The translations under genes and the position numbers were made by a program. Of a DNA stretch of 64,000 nucleotides, positions 33,709 through 42,734 are shown piece after piece (positions within the stretch are counted from its first letter, which is position 1; each line of letters opens with the position of its first letter). The DNA comes from Mogibacterium kristiansenii. Lineage in GTDB: Bacteria; Bacillota; Clostridia; Peptostreptococcales; Anaerovoracaceae. The stretch is from positions 1-64,000 of the forward strand of contig NZ_VUNA01000011.1 of the NCBI RefSeq assembly GCF_009695905.1. Direction: 5' to 3'. The notes beneath the pieces were generated by a model. That model ran no database searches, had not been told where the DNA came from, and saw only the letters and a list, made by a program, of their open reading frames with translations.

Positions 33709-35757
33709 CTAGAGTCCGTTACGAGGAACGGTTACATCGTAATCCCTGTGGAATGCATGCTCTCCGTTGATGGAAGCATCCATGAATCCGGTAATGTAGA
33801 AGTTCTCTTTGTCAGCGGTCTGTACCACATCGATGTCGCAGTCGATTTCCCAGCCCGGACGACCGTTCTTCATCTTCTGAATGATTTCGTATCTTGCATC
33901 CGACGGATCGGAGTTGCTTACGGTCAGGATTCTCTTCAGGTTGTGCTCTACTACGGTGCCGATATCATCGAAGCGATAGATTCCTTCGCCGAATACGCCG
34001 CCTACACCATCGGTGATGGATGTCCAGGAGTCGGTAAGCAGATCGTAGGTAATCTGACGGTTTACCACGCCTTCCTTCAGGACGGTCATCGGTGTCAGCG
34101 GAGCGCACTTCGCTTCCATGTTCGGGCCTTCGGTATCCTTACCGGTGAAGATTGGCAGTGTGAACTCTGCGGTGGAGAGATCCAGCTTCAGAGTTACCTT
34201 CTCCGGAGACGGCCAGATCATCGGCCAGAAGGAGTTTGCTACTGCCAGACGAACTCTGTGTCCCTTCGGGAATACGTGTCCGCATACGTCCAGTGTAACG
34301 GTTGCCTTGTATTTCTTGCCCGGCTCCAGGTATGTCACCTTCTCGTGTCCTTCCAGGTGTGTCAGGTTCATGAGACCGTAAGATACTCTGGTTGCTGCGC
34401 CATCCGGATGAATGTCGCACAGTTCTGCATACAGGAATGCGTTTGGCTTGTCTGCGGTGAACTCTACGGTGAATGTCGGATATCCGAAGATCTCGAAGTC
34501 CTCTTCGATTACGTCGGAATCGAAGGTCATTGCCATTCCGTCATCGCATCTCATATCTGCCGGGCTTTCACCCAGAACGCCGGCGCCCATCCACTCGTTG
34601 GCGAACAGTCCGTGGTTCTGAACGGTGCTGAGGTCTACGATTTCTTCCTTCTCATTCTTCTCATCCTGCAGGTGGCCATAGGTCATGTGCAGTGTCTTAT
34701 CGTTTACGTCAGCGGACGGCCAGCTTTCTACAGCAACCCAGCGTCCGTCGGAGATTGGGTGTACGGTTTCCGGCTTCATGCTGTCTTCCATCCATACGGT
34801 GATCTGTGGGCAATCCAAGGTATCGTTGTCGATGCCCTTCAGCCACTTATCCCACCATTTGGTTGCTTCGCCCAGGTAGTCCATTGCCGGCTGCGGCATT
34901 CCGTCGTGCTGGAATACGTGCGCCCACGGTCCGATGATGGCTTTTCTTGGAACGGACAGGCCTTCCATCAGAGTGCATACGCTGTTGGTGTAGGAATCGG
35001 CATATCCGTCCAGTGCAAATACCGGAACCTGAATGTCGTCGTAGTTCACGCTGACGGAACCGTGCTTCCAGTAGTCGTCTCTGGTCTGATGTTTCAGCCA
35101 GTTTTCCGGCCACAGCGGCATCTCTTCCAGTCTCTTGATGGATTCTTCATACCATGTATCCGGCTTAATTTCTTTATCAATCGGACGGCACATATATGCC
35201 AGCATGATGTTGCCCCACCAGAAGTTGTCGTTCAGGAGGCATCCGCCCTTGTAGTGGATATCCTGTGTGTACCGATCGTCTACGAAGCCGATACAGATGA
35301 TGGCCTTCAGCGGCGCCGGTCTTCTTGCGGCAACCTGGAGGGAGTTGAATCCGGACCAGGACTTGCCCTGCATACCGACGTTTCCGTCGCACCATGGCTG
35401 TGCAGCAATCCAGTTGATGGCATCGATGGCATCATCCTGTTCCTGCTTCAGATACTCATCGTAGAAGCAGTCGTCGGATTCGCCGGCACCGCGCATGTCC
35501 ACGCGGACAACGTTGTATCCCATTCCTGCGAAGTATCCGTACATCGGTTCGTCTCTGCCTCTCATACCGTCTCTCTTACGGTATGGCTGGGTTTCGAAGA
35601 TGGTTGGCAGCGGTTTGTCGGACTTTGGTTTCCACATACGTGCCGAACATCTGCATCCGTCGGACATCGGTACCCAGATATTTTCAATGACTTCCCACTC
35701 ATACGGGAACTCTTCCCGGGACATTACTCTTTTCTGTTTAAATTCCTGTTTAGCCAT
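33709..35757 (-). CDS. CocE/NonD (S15) family hydrolase
   Basis: A 682-residue alpha/beta-hydrolase with the S15 layout: catalytic domain, helical cap, and C-terminal jelly-roll. The nucleophile is Ser133 in GKSWSGF; likely Asp in LDGYAD and His in GPWAHVF complete the triad. Family members cleave X-Pro peptides or esters such as acyl-cocaine; the substrate here is not known. No signal peptide is seen. It heads a group with an amino-acid permease and an MFS transporter and is divergent from XRE regulator 2. Confidence 0.85.
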   Translation of the reverse strand: MAKQEFKQKRVMSREEFPYEWEVIENIWVPMSDGCRCSARMWKPKSDKPLPTIFETQPYRKRDGMRGRDEPMYGYFAGMGYNVVRVDMRGAGESDDCFYDEYLKQEQDDAIDAINWIAAQPWCDGNVGMQGKSWSGFNSLQVAARRPAPLKAIICIGFVDDRYTQDIHYKGGCLLNDNFWWGNIMLAYMCRPIDKEIKPDTWYEESIKRLEEMPLWPENWLKHQTRDDYWKHGSVSVNYDDIQVPVFALDGYADSYTNSVCTLMEGLSVPRKAIIGPWAHVFQHDGMPQPAMDYLGEATKWWDKWLKGIDNDTLDCPQITVWMEDSMKPETVHPISDGRWVAVESWPSADVNDKTLHMTYGHLQDEKNEKEEIVDLSTVQNHGLFANEWMGAGVLGESPADMRCDDGMAMTFDSDVIEEDFEIFGYPTFTVEFTADKPNAFLYAELCDIHPDGAATRVSYGLMNLTHLEGHEKVTYLEPGKKYKATVTLDVCGHVFPKGHRVRLAVANSFWPMIWPSPEKVTLKLDLSTAEFTLPIFTGKDTEGPNMEAKCAPLTPMTVLKEGVVNRQITYDLLTDSWTSITDGVGGVFGEGIYRFDDIGTVVEHNLKRILTVSNSDPSDARYEIIQKMKNGRPGWEIDCDIDVVQTADKENFYITGFMDASINGEHAFHRDYDVTVPRNGL

Positions 35758-35800
35758 AGTTATGTACCTCCTATGAATAATCTCTTCCTTGATTGTCTAA

Positions 35801-35829
35801 AGAATAACAAAATGTTTTCGGAGGTTCAA
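35801..35829 (-). promoter_or_regulatory. Promoter of the S15/CocE gene
   Basis: On the minus strand TTGAAC (35824-35829) and TATTCT (35801-35806) are separated by 17 bp, in the same position relative to the regulator as at the amidohydrolase gene. Confidence 0.65.
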
Positions 35830-35867
35830 ATGTGCCCACTCGCTTTAAATTCAAAATTGGCGGGTAT

Positions 35868-35909
35868 TTTTTTTCATAGTGTGAAAAAAATATTGTCCTG
35901 TGGTATAAT
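35868..35909 (+). promoter_or_regulatory. Palindromic operator overlapping the promoter of XRE regulator 2
   Basis: TTTTTTTCA (35868-35876) and TGAAAAAAA (35882-35890) are inverted arms spanning 23 bp, as in paralogue 1. The -35 box GTGAAA (35881-35886) overlaps the right arm, and TATAAT lies at 35904-35909 with 17-bp spacing. The CTTTC/GAAAG repeat recurs at 35953-35969. Confidence 0.75.
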
Positions 35910-36002
35910 ATTCCAAAAAGTATTTTAAAGTATCACAAATATTCATGACTTTCTTTCCAAAAGTGAAAGTCTCAGTTTTTAAAATAAATAGGGGAGACAT
36001 CT

Positions 36003-36692
36003 ATGCAGGAATCATTCTACAAAACCCTGGGGCAGAAACTGAAAGCCAGCCGAAAAATGAAAGGAATTACATTGGCGGAACTTGCGGAGGCCGTCCATCG
36101 CAGCCCCGCGTCCCTGTCCAAATACGAAAACGGTGAAGTCAACATCGCCATCGATGCTCTGGTGGAAATCTGTACCGCTTTAAATGTGGACATCTCGGAA
36201 CTCCTTCCGGCCACGTACGTGGACCTGAAAAATGCGGATATCCTGAAATACGAAAAACATCTGATTGACCGGTTATACATCTATTGGTACAACGGAGAGG
36301 AGAAGAGGGTGAAGAACGCCATGATTGAAAACTCCCATCCGTCCATGAAATCCAAGATTTACTTTGTGACGGATGCCGAGAATTCGGAATATCAATCGGA
36401 TTTCATCTACCATGGAACCGTATCCTATTCCGATACCAGCATTACCTTCTACTACACCAACGAAGCGCCGCCCTTTGACAAGGTGTTCATCCGCATGCCG
36501 CTCCTTTTCCAAAAGGGACGCCGCCAAAAGGGCATCATGTCCTGCATCTCCCTATACTACCAGGGGATTACCTTGAAAATTCTGGTCTCCCGTGAACCCC
36601 TTACCGTCACCGACGAGATTCGCAACGAACTGCTGATGACCCCGGAGGAAATCAAGGAGTTGAAACGCACCAACATGTTGATTATTAAATAG
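36003..36692 (+). CDS. XRE family regulator with unknown C-terminal domain (paralogue 2)
   Basis: A 229-residue regulator that aligns end to end with the protein at 30067-30756, including the helix-turn-helix (RSPASLSKYE), the ENSHPSMKS block and the LIIK C terminus. GGGGAG precedes the ATG. It is divergent from the S15 hydrolase gene, mirroring paralogue 1 and the amidohydrolase. The C-terminal domain is not recognised and may sense a peptide or amide. Confidence 0.85.
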   Translation: MQESFYKTLGQKLKASRKMKGITLAELAEAVHRSPASLSKYENGEVNIAIDALVEICTALNVDISELLPATYVDLKNADILKYEKHLIDRLYIYWYNGEEKRVKNAMIENSHPSMKSKIYFVTDAENSEYQSDFIYHGTVSYSDTSITFYYTNEAPPFDKVFIRMPLLFQKGRRQKGIMSCISLYYQGITLKILVSREPLTVTDEIRNELLMTPEEIKELKRTNMLIIK

Positions 36693-36698
36693 AAAAAT

Positions 36699-36733
36699 AG
36701 CGCACGAGAACCCTCTTCGGATTCCCGTGCGCT
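36699..36733 (+). terminator. Terminator after XRE regulator 2
   Basis: AGCGCACG pairs with CGTGCGCT around an imperfect inner stem with a CTTCGG loop, followed by TTCGCTTT. It also faces the convergent psd gene. Confidence 0.85.
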
Positions 36734-36756
36734 TTCGCTTTATTGTCCGTTTCCGG

Positions 36757-37563
36757 CTATTCCCTTCTGCCGATGGCTTCCCCCATCTTCACTTCCGTCT
36801 CTTCACCGGCCCGAGTGGCTTTGAAGAATTTCTCCGTTACCGCAACGGTTCCCGGCTCCAGGAGCAGGATGATAGTAGAGCCGCCGTAAAGGAAACGCCC
36901 CTTCTCCTGTCCTCTCCGGACATCCGCCTCCTGATGGTAGTTGTCAATTTTCCCCACCAGCATGGCGCCCACTTCCATCTGAAGCACATCGCCGAAGTTC
37001 TCGCTGCGGATGACCGTATACTCCCGCGCATTTTCCGTAAATACGGGAAGTTCCCGAAGTGCCACCGGACGGACCGTATGCAGCACGCCCGGGATAAAAG
37101 TATTTTTCGTTTTGCGGCCGTTGTCCGGATAGGCGTAGCGGTGGTAATGATGCACGCACAGCCGGAAGACCAGACAGGTGCCGTTCTCGTATTTTTGTGC
37201 CAACTCCTCGTCCCGAACCAGATCCCGGATGGAATACCGGCTTCCTTTTACGGGAATCACCAGGGAGTCCGTAATGGGATAGGCGCTAAGGAGCCCGTCG
37301 CAAGGTGACGGAAGCACTGCCTCATCCATATCCATGGGCCGAAGCTCCGGACGGATCCGGCGACAGAAAAAGTCATTGAAACAGCCGTACTCCTCGTCCA
37401 GATAATCGTTCATATCGATGTTATTTTTGCGGATGAAGCGAGGAATAATGGGACGGGAAATGGCAGAATCCATGAAGCGGCCCACGAAGCGGGATAAGCC
37501 CGGGCGGGTCAGCAGCTTCAGGATGCATCGTCCCGGCATCGTCTGATATAAGAATTTCAGCAT
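36757..37563 (-). CDS. psd: Phosphatidylserine decarboxylase
   Basis: Converts phosphatidylserine to phosphatidylethanolamine using a pyruvoyl group made by self-cleavage. The 268-residue proenzyme has SPCDG near 86-90 and HHYHR near 138-142. The cleavage motif reads GGST (Gly228-Ser229) rather than the common LGST; cleavage would fall before Ser229. It is the last gene of a four-gene operon with pssA, so the pathway CDP-diacylglycerol to PS to PE is complete here. Confidence 0.92.
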   Translation of the reverse strand: MLKFLYQTMPGRCILKLLTRPGLSRFVGRFMDSAISRPIIPRFIRKNNIDMNDYLDEEYGCFNDFFCRRIRPELRPMDMDEAVLPSPCDGLLSAYPITDSLVIPVKGSRYSIRDLVRDEELAQKYENGTCLVFRLCVHHYHRYAYPDNGRKTKNTFIPGVLHTVRPVALRELPVFTENAREYTVIRSENFGDVLQMEVGAMLVGKIDNYHQEADVRRGQEKGRFLYGGSTIILLLEPGTVAVTEKFFKATRAGEETEVKMGEAIGRRE

Positions 37564-37590
37564 ATCTCTTTTCTACCCCTCGTAATACAT

Positions 37591-38274
37591 CTATGTAGCA
37601 ATCAGGATGATGAATTCGATGGCACCGATTCCTACCATTGCCAGAATGCCCTTGGTATCCGGCTTTCTCACCGGGATTTTGGAAATGAACAGGAATCCCG
37701 TAACGGCCATGGTCAGAAAATAGATCCAGGTGATGTCCTTCGGCAGCACGAGCTGGAACAGCAGTACCGTCGGGAAAATCAGCGCTGCGGAAGTGACCGG
37801 AAGTCCTTCGTAATATTTGCGAACGCCCCCCTCCGTCTTCTGCCGTTCTTCTTCGGCCACGTTAAAATAAGCCAAGCGAATCAGGGCAGCCAAAATGTAC
37901 AGAATCATCACCGCATAGCAGATGAAGAAGTACGGGTGACTCAGCAGTTTGTCCGCACTAGTGGGATCCCCCGCTTCATAATTCTGCAGAACGACACGCA
38001 TCATGGCGCTGCCGATGCAGGCCGGAAGCACGCCGAAGCTCACCATATCCGCCAGGGAATCAATCTGAATTCCGAATTTCTTCTCCATCTCCGTGCGGTT
38101 CTTCTTGCTCCGAGCCACCTTTCCGTCGAAGGCATCACACAGTCCGCTGACCAGCAGAAAGAACACGCCTATGAAGGGATGGGCGTGGCTGTACAGAGAA
38201 ATCATAATTCCCGTCCCGGCCGAAATCAGGGACAGGTATGTCAGCCACACCGTGTAATTGTAAAATCCTATCAT
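37591..38274 (-). CDS. pssA: CDP-diacylglycerol-serine O-phosphatidyltransferase
   Basis: Makes phosphatidylserine from CDP-diacylglycerol and serine at the membrane. The 227-residue protein has about six hydrophobic segments and the CDP-alcohol transferase motif DGKVAR ... G-x3-D-x3-D, here with 12 rather than 8 residues between AR and G. The true start is the ATG at 38274, with AAGGAG upstream and a 4-bp ATGA overlap with the preceding gene; a longer frame upstream is not used. Coupled to the YbhN-like gene and followed by psd. Confidence 0.9.
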   Translation of the reverse strand: MIGFYNYTVWLTYLSLISAGTGIMISLYSHAHPFIGVFFLLVSGLCDAFDGKVARSKKNRTEMEKKFGIQIDSLADMVSFGVLPACIGSAMMRVVLQNYEAGDPTSADKLLSHPYFFICYAVMILYILAALIRLAYFNVAEEERQKTEGGVRKYYEGLPVTSAALIFPTVLLFQLVLPKDITWIYFLTMAVTGFLFISKIPVRKPDTKGILAMVGIGAIEFIILIAT

Positions 38275-39302
38275 TTTCTCAAACTCCTTTTTCTTCCCAT
38301 AAAATACCCTGCCAGCACAATCAGTGCACTGGTAATAATGCATACGTAGAAGGAACAGCCCCGGCACAGCATCTCGATGGATGCCGCATCCCGGCCCAGA
38401 ATCTCTCCGAATCCGTCCAGCATCAGGTAGTCCGCACCGCCCATTCCGCCCGGAATCGGGATGCTGTTGGATCCCAGCGCGGTAAAGGCCTGAACCACAA
38501 ATCCTTCCACGGAAGTTCGAAGCCCTTCTCCCAGCGCCATAAAAATCGTAAATGTCACGCCGATCTGGGACAGCCGCTGCAGCAGATTGATGATAAAAAT
38601 ACGAATCAGCATCCACCCGTGTCCGGCGATTTCATCGGAACACTGTTGGTATTCCGCCATTTTCTTTTTCAGCTTCGCCTGCTTCTTCGTGAGGTTGCTC
38701 AGGAGCTTTCGCTTTCCCAGCATCTCCATCACCCGGTCACAGAGCCGGTACAAGATCTCTCCCCGGCGAAGCAGCATGTAGAACAGCAGGGACAGTCCCG
38801 TCATGATGAAGCAGCCCACCACGATTAAAATTCTGGAGAACAGGGACATTCTGCGAAACAGATTGAAGTGAAACAGCACGGACAGGCTGCCGATGGTCAG
38901 CGTCGCCAAGGTGTACATTACCAAATTAATCAGCAATGCGGTGGTACATGCCGGGATGTTCATTCCATCCCGAAGCATAAAGAACATGCTGGCCGGCTGT
39001 CCGCCGGAGGCGGAAGGAGTGATGGCGGAAAAAAAGACGTCCGCCGCCCCGTACACCGTCCCCTGCCGTTTCGCACTTTGGTATCCCAGCGTCCGACAGA
39101 TGTGCACCAGTGCATATCCTTCAAACCAGATGTAGCCGAACATGCACAGCAAGCCGGCCGCCAGCCACAGCTTGTTCGCCCGGCTCAGATACGCCATCAT
39201 GGTATCCAAGGAAAACTCCTTGCTTCCCGATGCAATCATCATTATCGTCAGTATGGCAATTCCCAGAGAAAGGAAACCCCACACTGCTTTCTTTTTGTTC
39301 AT
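38271..39302 (-). CDS. YbhN/MprF-type membrane protein (flippase-like domain)
   Basis: A 343-residue protein with about eight membrane helices of the lysylphosphatidylglycerol-synthase transmembrane family, without the synthase domain. The family block SASGGQPASMFFM near 96-108 and PIPGGMGGADYLM near 283-295 are present. Relatives are proposed to move lipids across the membrane. It overlaps both neighbours by 4 bp inside the phospholipid operon, suggesting it handles a lipid made there. Confidence 0.82.
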   Translation of the reverse strand: MNKKKAVWGFLSLGIAILTIMMIASGSKEFSLDTMMAYLSRANKLWLAAGLLCMFGYIWFEGYALVHICRTLGYQSAKRQGTVYGAADVFFSAITPSASGGQPASMFFMLRDGMNIPACTTALLINLVMYTLATLTIGSLSVLFHFNLFRRMSLFSRILIVVGCFIMTGLSLLFYMLLRRGEILYRLCDRVMEMLGKRKLLSNLTKKQAKLKKKMAEYQQCSDEIAGHGWMLIRIFIINLLQRLSQIGVTFTIFMALGEGLRTSVEGFVVQAFTALGSNSIPIPGGMGGADYLMLDGFGEILGRDAASIEMLCRGCSFYVCIITSALIVLAGYFMGRKRSLRK

Positions 39303-39946
39303 ACAGTCGCACCCTCTCTTTGAACATACAATTTATGCGCCAGCAGGAGCCCCATTTCTCCTGCGGCAATTGCGCCCGCCACGTCCAGCAGCACGTGCTG
39401 TTTCAGCAGCTGGGTGGACGCGAAAATCATTATCGTTGCCACCGCCGCCACATTCCGATACCGGGGCGGCGCCTTCTTCATCTTCCGTGCACTGCGAAAG
39501 CAAATCCAGCTTTCCAGGCAGTGGATGGACGGAAACAAATTGTCCGGCGAATCGATTCGGTACAGCATCGCCACCAACTGTTCCCAGAAGGACCCGTCGG
39601 CATCGATGACCGGCCGCACCAGGGTGGTGGGAAACACCACGAAACAGATCAGGCAAATTGTTTTCGCAATCATCTCTCCGATCAGATAAATGCGGCACAT
39701 CTCCCGGCTCTCCCGGGCAATGAGAATAAATCCACAGACCCAGAAGGGGAACGCCAAAAAGTAAACTACAATCCAGTGCGGGCAGAATGGAATCATCCGA
39801 TCCACCGCCAGCTGGATGGAATGGTGTTTCATCCCGGAGGTGAACAGGCGAGTTCCGAAATACGTTATGCAGTTTAAAATAACCACCGCCGTCAGCAATC
39901 CCCAGGAGTACTCCGGCGCAATTTTTTTCAGTTTCTCTTTTATCAT
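39299..39946 (-). CDS. PAP2 family membrane phosphatase
   Basis: A 215-residue membrane protein with about six hydrophobic segments. The PAP2 motifs are visible but divergent: FPTTLVRP, FPSIHCLESW (PSxH) and KQHVLLD (H-x3-D); the Arg usually in the third motif is not clear. Such enzymes remove phosphate from lipid phosphates or act as lipid-headgroup transferases. It is the first gene of the phospholipid operon; its stop overlaps the next start by 4 bp. Confidence 0.78.
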   Translation of the reverse strand: MIKEKLKKIAPEYSWGLLTAVVILNCITYFGTRLFTSGMKHHSIQLAVDRMIPFCPHWIVVYFLAFPFWVCGFILIARESREMCRIYLIGEMIAKTICLICFVVFPTTLVRPVIDADGSFWEQLVAMLYRIDSPDNLFPSIHCLESWICFRSARKMKKAPPRYRNVAAVATIMIFASTQLLKQHVLLDVAGAIAAGEMGLLLAHKLYVQREGATV

Positions 39947-40081
39947 GACAAATATCTTCAGAATTACTTTTCCGCAATGATGTAATTATATATATAATCC
40001 GCTTTTGTTTCAACCATTCCCGCAAATCCTAAAGAAATCTTAATAATTATTAAGAAATTCCGTTTTTTCCCACTATCTAAA

Positions 40082-40105
40082 ACTCACCGGACGCTGCCGG
40101 TGAGT
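40082..40105. terminator. Terminator after feoAB
   Basis: ACTCACCGG pairs with CCGGTGAGT around ACGCTG, with T residues on both strands. It ends the feoAB transcript. Confidence 0.9.
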
Positions 40106-40117
40106 GTTTTTTTGTTT

Positions 40118-42466
40118 TTACAGAAGAATGCTTCCAATCAGGTGCACCGCCCACGCAACGAGCCAGGCCACGATGCACTGGAAGATGACCATGAGGATGG
40201 CGGCTCCTCGGCCCTGCTCCTTCCGAATGGTGGCTACCGCCGCAATGCACGGGGTGTACAGCAGGCAGAACACCATGAAAGTGAACGCCGCCAGCGGAGT
40301 GATGGCCGAACGAACGGCTGCGGTTCCGCCGTATACCACCGCCATCATGGATACCACGCTTTCCTTCGCCAGGAAACCGGAAATCAAGGCAGTTACCATC
40401 TGCCAGTTTCCGAAGCCCAGCGGGATGAACAGCGGTGCCAGGAATCCCGCCAGTGCCGCCAGCATGCTGGACTGCGGGTCCGAAACCATGTTCATGGAGA
40501 AGTTGAAGTTCTGCAGGAACCACACCACGATAGTGCCGATAAAGATGACGGAGAACGCCCGCTGCAGGAAGTCCTTCGCCTTGTCCCACATGAGCTGCAG
40601 AACGCTCTTCGCCCCCGGCATCCGGTAGTTCGGCAGCTCCATGACGAAAGGAACCGCCTCCCCTTTGAACACCGTGTTTTTGCCGATGAGGGCAATTAAT
40701 ATAGCCATGAGAATTCCGATAAAATACATCGAAATCATCACCGGCGCCGCGTACTTCGGGAAGAACGTGTTGGCAAAGAATGCGTAAATTGGCATCTTTG
40801 CGGAACAGCTCATAAAAGGAATCAGCAGCAGCGTCATCTTCCGGTCCCGCTCCGACGGCAGGGTGCGGGAAGACATGATTGCGGGAACGCTGCAGCCGAA
40901 GCCCACCAGCATCGGCACGATACTGCGCCCGGAGAGTCCCACCCGGCGCAGGAGTTTATCCATAAAGAATGCTACCCGCGCCATGTACCCGCTGTCTTCC
41001 AGCAGGGACAGGAACAGGTACAACACCACAACAATCGGCACAAAGGACAACACCGAACCTACGCCGGTAAAAACGCCATCGATGATCAGCGAATGAATCG
41101 GCGTCGCCACGTCCATGGCGGTGAGCCACTGATCCGTCCAGTGGGTGATTATTTGGATCCCTTCATCCAGCAGGTTCTGGAAGAAGGCCCCGATGACGTT
41201 AAAGGTGAGCCAGAACACCAATCCCATGATGGCCACGAAAGCCGGAATGGCGGTCCACTTGCCGGTGAGGAAGCGGTCCAGTTTCTGGCTTCGAATCCGC
41301 TCCTTACTTTCCTTCGGTTTAATCACCGTCTGATGGCACAGCCGGCGAATAAAGGTATATCGCATATCCGCCATGGCGGCGCTGCGGTCCATGCCGCACT
41401 CCTCTTCCATCTGGCAAGTGATTTTCTCCACCATTTCCTCTTCATTCTCTGTAAGCGCCAGCGCCTTCGTTACCAGCGGGTCCCCTTCAATCAGCTTCGT
41501 GACCGCAAACCGAACCGGAATGCCGGCCGCCTCTGCGTGATCGCCCACCAGACTCATGATTCCGTGAATCGCCCGGTGCACGGCACCGTTGTGATCCTTC
41601 GGATTGCAGAAATCCACCCGGCCGTGAGTCTCACCCAGACGCGCAATGCGCACGGCGTGCTCGGCCAGCTCCTCCACCCCTTGGTTTTTCGCCGCCGAGG
41701 TTGGAATGACCGGCACCTGAAGGATTTCTTCCATCTCATTGATCAGCACCGAGCCGCCGTTTCCCGTCATCTCATCCATCATGTTCAGGGCGATGACGAT
41801 GGGAACGTTCAGCTCCAGCAGCTGCATGGTGAGATACAGGTTTCGCTCAATGTTGGTAGCATCGATGATGTTGATGATCGCCGATGGTTTCTCTTCCAGA
41901 ATAAACTGCCGGGAGACGATTTCCTCGCTGGTGTACGGGGAAAGGGAGTAGATGCCCGGCAAATCCACTACTTCCGTGCCGGGATATCCTTTGATCATCC
42001 CGCTCTTTCGATCCACTGTTACCCCCGGAAAGTTTCCGACGTGCTGATTGGACCCGGTCAGTTGGTTGAACAGGGTGGTTTTGCCGCAATTCTGATTTCC
42101 CGCCAATGCGAAAACGATATGATCTTCCGATACATCTCGGTCTCGTTCTCTTCCTCTGCCCTCTTCACCGATTCCCGGGTGAGGAATGTCCTTGCTGGGT
42201 TGAATGGGTTCCAGCACTTCTCCCCGGCCGCCGGGATGTTCGTGCACGTTAGTGATGTCAATCTGCGCCGCATCCGCCAGACGCAGGGTCAAGGAATAGC
42301 CGGATACCATCAGTTCCATAGGATCGCCCATGGGCGCGTATTTAATCAGGGTGACTTCAATTCCGGGAATCAATCCCATATCCAAAAAATGCTGCCGAAG
42401 GGCTCCTTCGCCTCCCACAGCCGATATTACTGCAGACTGTCCGATTTCTAAATCGCAAATCGTCAT
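40118..42466 (-). CDS. feoB: FeoA-FeoB fused ferrous iron transporter
   Basis: Imports Fe2+. The 782-residue protein begins with a complete FeoA SH3-like domain (about 1-75), then a charged linker (80-115), then FeoB. The G domain has GNQNCGKT at 123-130, DLPGIYS, and NMMDE (G4). The C-terminal half contains two gate regions with about eight membrane helices. The fusion replaces separate feoA and feoB genes. An extended -10 element (TGGTATTAT) near 42510 may be its promoter. No Fur-like box could be assigned with confidence. Confidence 0.95.
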   Translation of the reverse strand: MTICDLEIGQSAVISAVGGEGALRQHFLDMGLIPGIEVTLIKYAPMGDPMELMVSGYSLTLRLADAAQIDITNVHEHPGGRGEVLEPIQPSKDIPHPGIGEEGRGRERDRDVSEDHIVFALAGNQNCGKTTLFNQLTGSNQHVGNFPGVTVDRKSGMIKGYPGTEVVDLPGIYSLSPYTSEEIVSRQFILEEKPSAIINIIDATNIERNLYLTMQLLELNVPIVIALNMMDEMTGNGGSVLINEMEEILQVPVIPTSAAKNQGVEELAEHAVRIARLGETHGRVDFCNPKDHNGAVHRAIHGIMSLVGDHAEAAGIPVRFAVTKLIEGDPLVTKALALTENEEEMVEKITCQMEEECGMDRSAAMADMRYTFIRRLCHQTVIKPKESKERIRSQKLDRFLTGKWTAIPAFVAIMGLVFWLTFNVIGAFFQNLLDEGIQIITHWTDQWLTAMDVATPIHSLIIDGVFTGVGSVLSFVPIVVVLYLFLSLLEDSGYMARVAFFMDKLLRRVGLSGRSIVPMLVGFGCSVPAIMSSRTLPSERDRKMTLLLIPFMSCSAKMPIYAFFANTFFPKYAAPVMISMYFIGILMAILIALIGKNTVFKGEAVPFVMELPNYRMPGAKSVLQLMWDKAKDFLQRAFSVIFIGTIVVWFLQNFNFSMNMVSDPQSSMLAALAGFLAPLFIPLGFGNWQMVTALISGFLAKESVVSMMAVVYGGTAAVRSAITPLAAFTFMVFCLLYTPCIAAVATIRKEQGRGAAILMVIFQCIVAWLVAWAVHLIGSILL

Positions 42467-42734
42467 ACAATCTTCCTCCTACTTTACACTAAAAACACTT
42501 CCCCTATAATACCACATTTTCCGTCAAATCGTGTCTTTTATCCCAATGAAACTTTGTTTTTCTTCCTATCGGCAAGCGGTTGCGGACCGGACGCAGGTTT
42601 TTCATCACGTCCCTTGAAGCCCCGGTATTCCCGTGCTAAAATATTTTGTTGTTGAGTGCTCCCGATCTGTGGAAACAATCGGAAGTGCCCTGGCGAAAAG
42701 AATATTTTTTTATATGATTCACAGGAGCAAAAAT

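Noticed and set aside
33748-35928. Long plus-strand frame opposite the CocE-like gene
   Set aside because: Antisense shadow of a conserved hydrolase; no ribosome site or known domain.
38275-38616. N-terminal extension of PssA
   Set aside because: It lies over the coding strand of the YbhN-like gene in another frame, and the ATG at 38274 has a good ribosome site.
42467-42632. Fur box or riboswitch before feoAB
   Set aside because: No clear 19-bp Fur-type palindrome or conserved riboswitch fold could be seen.
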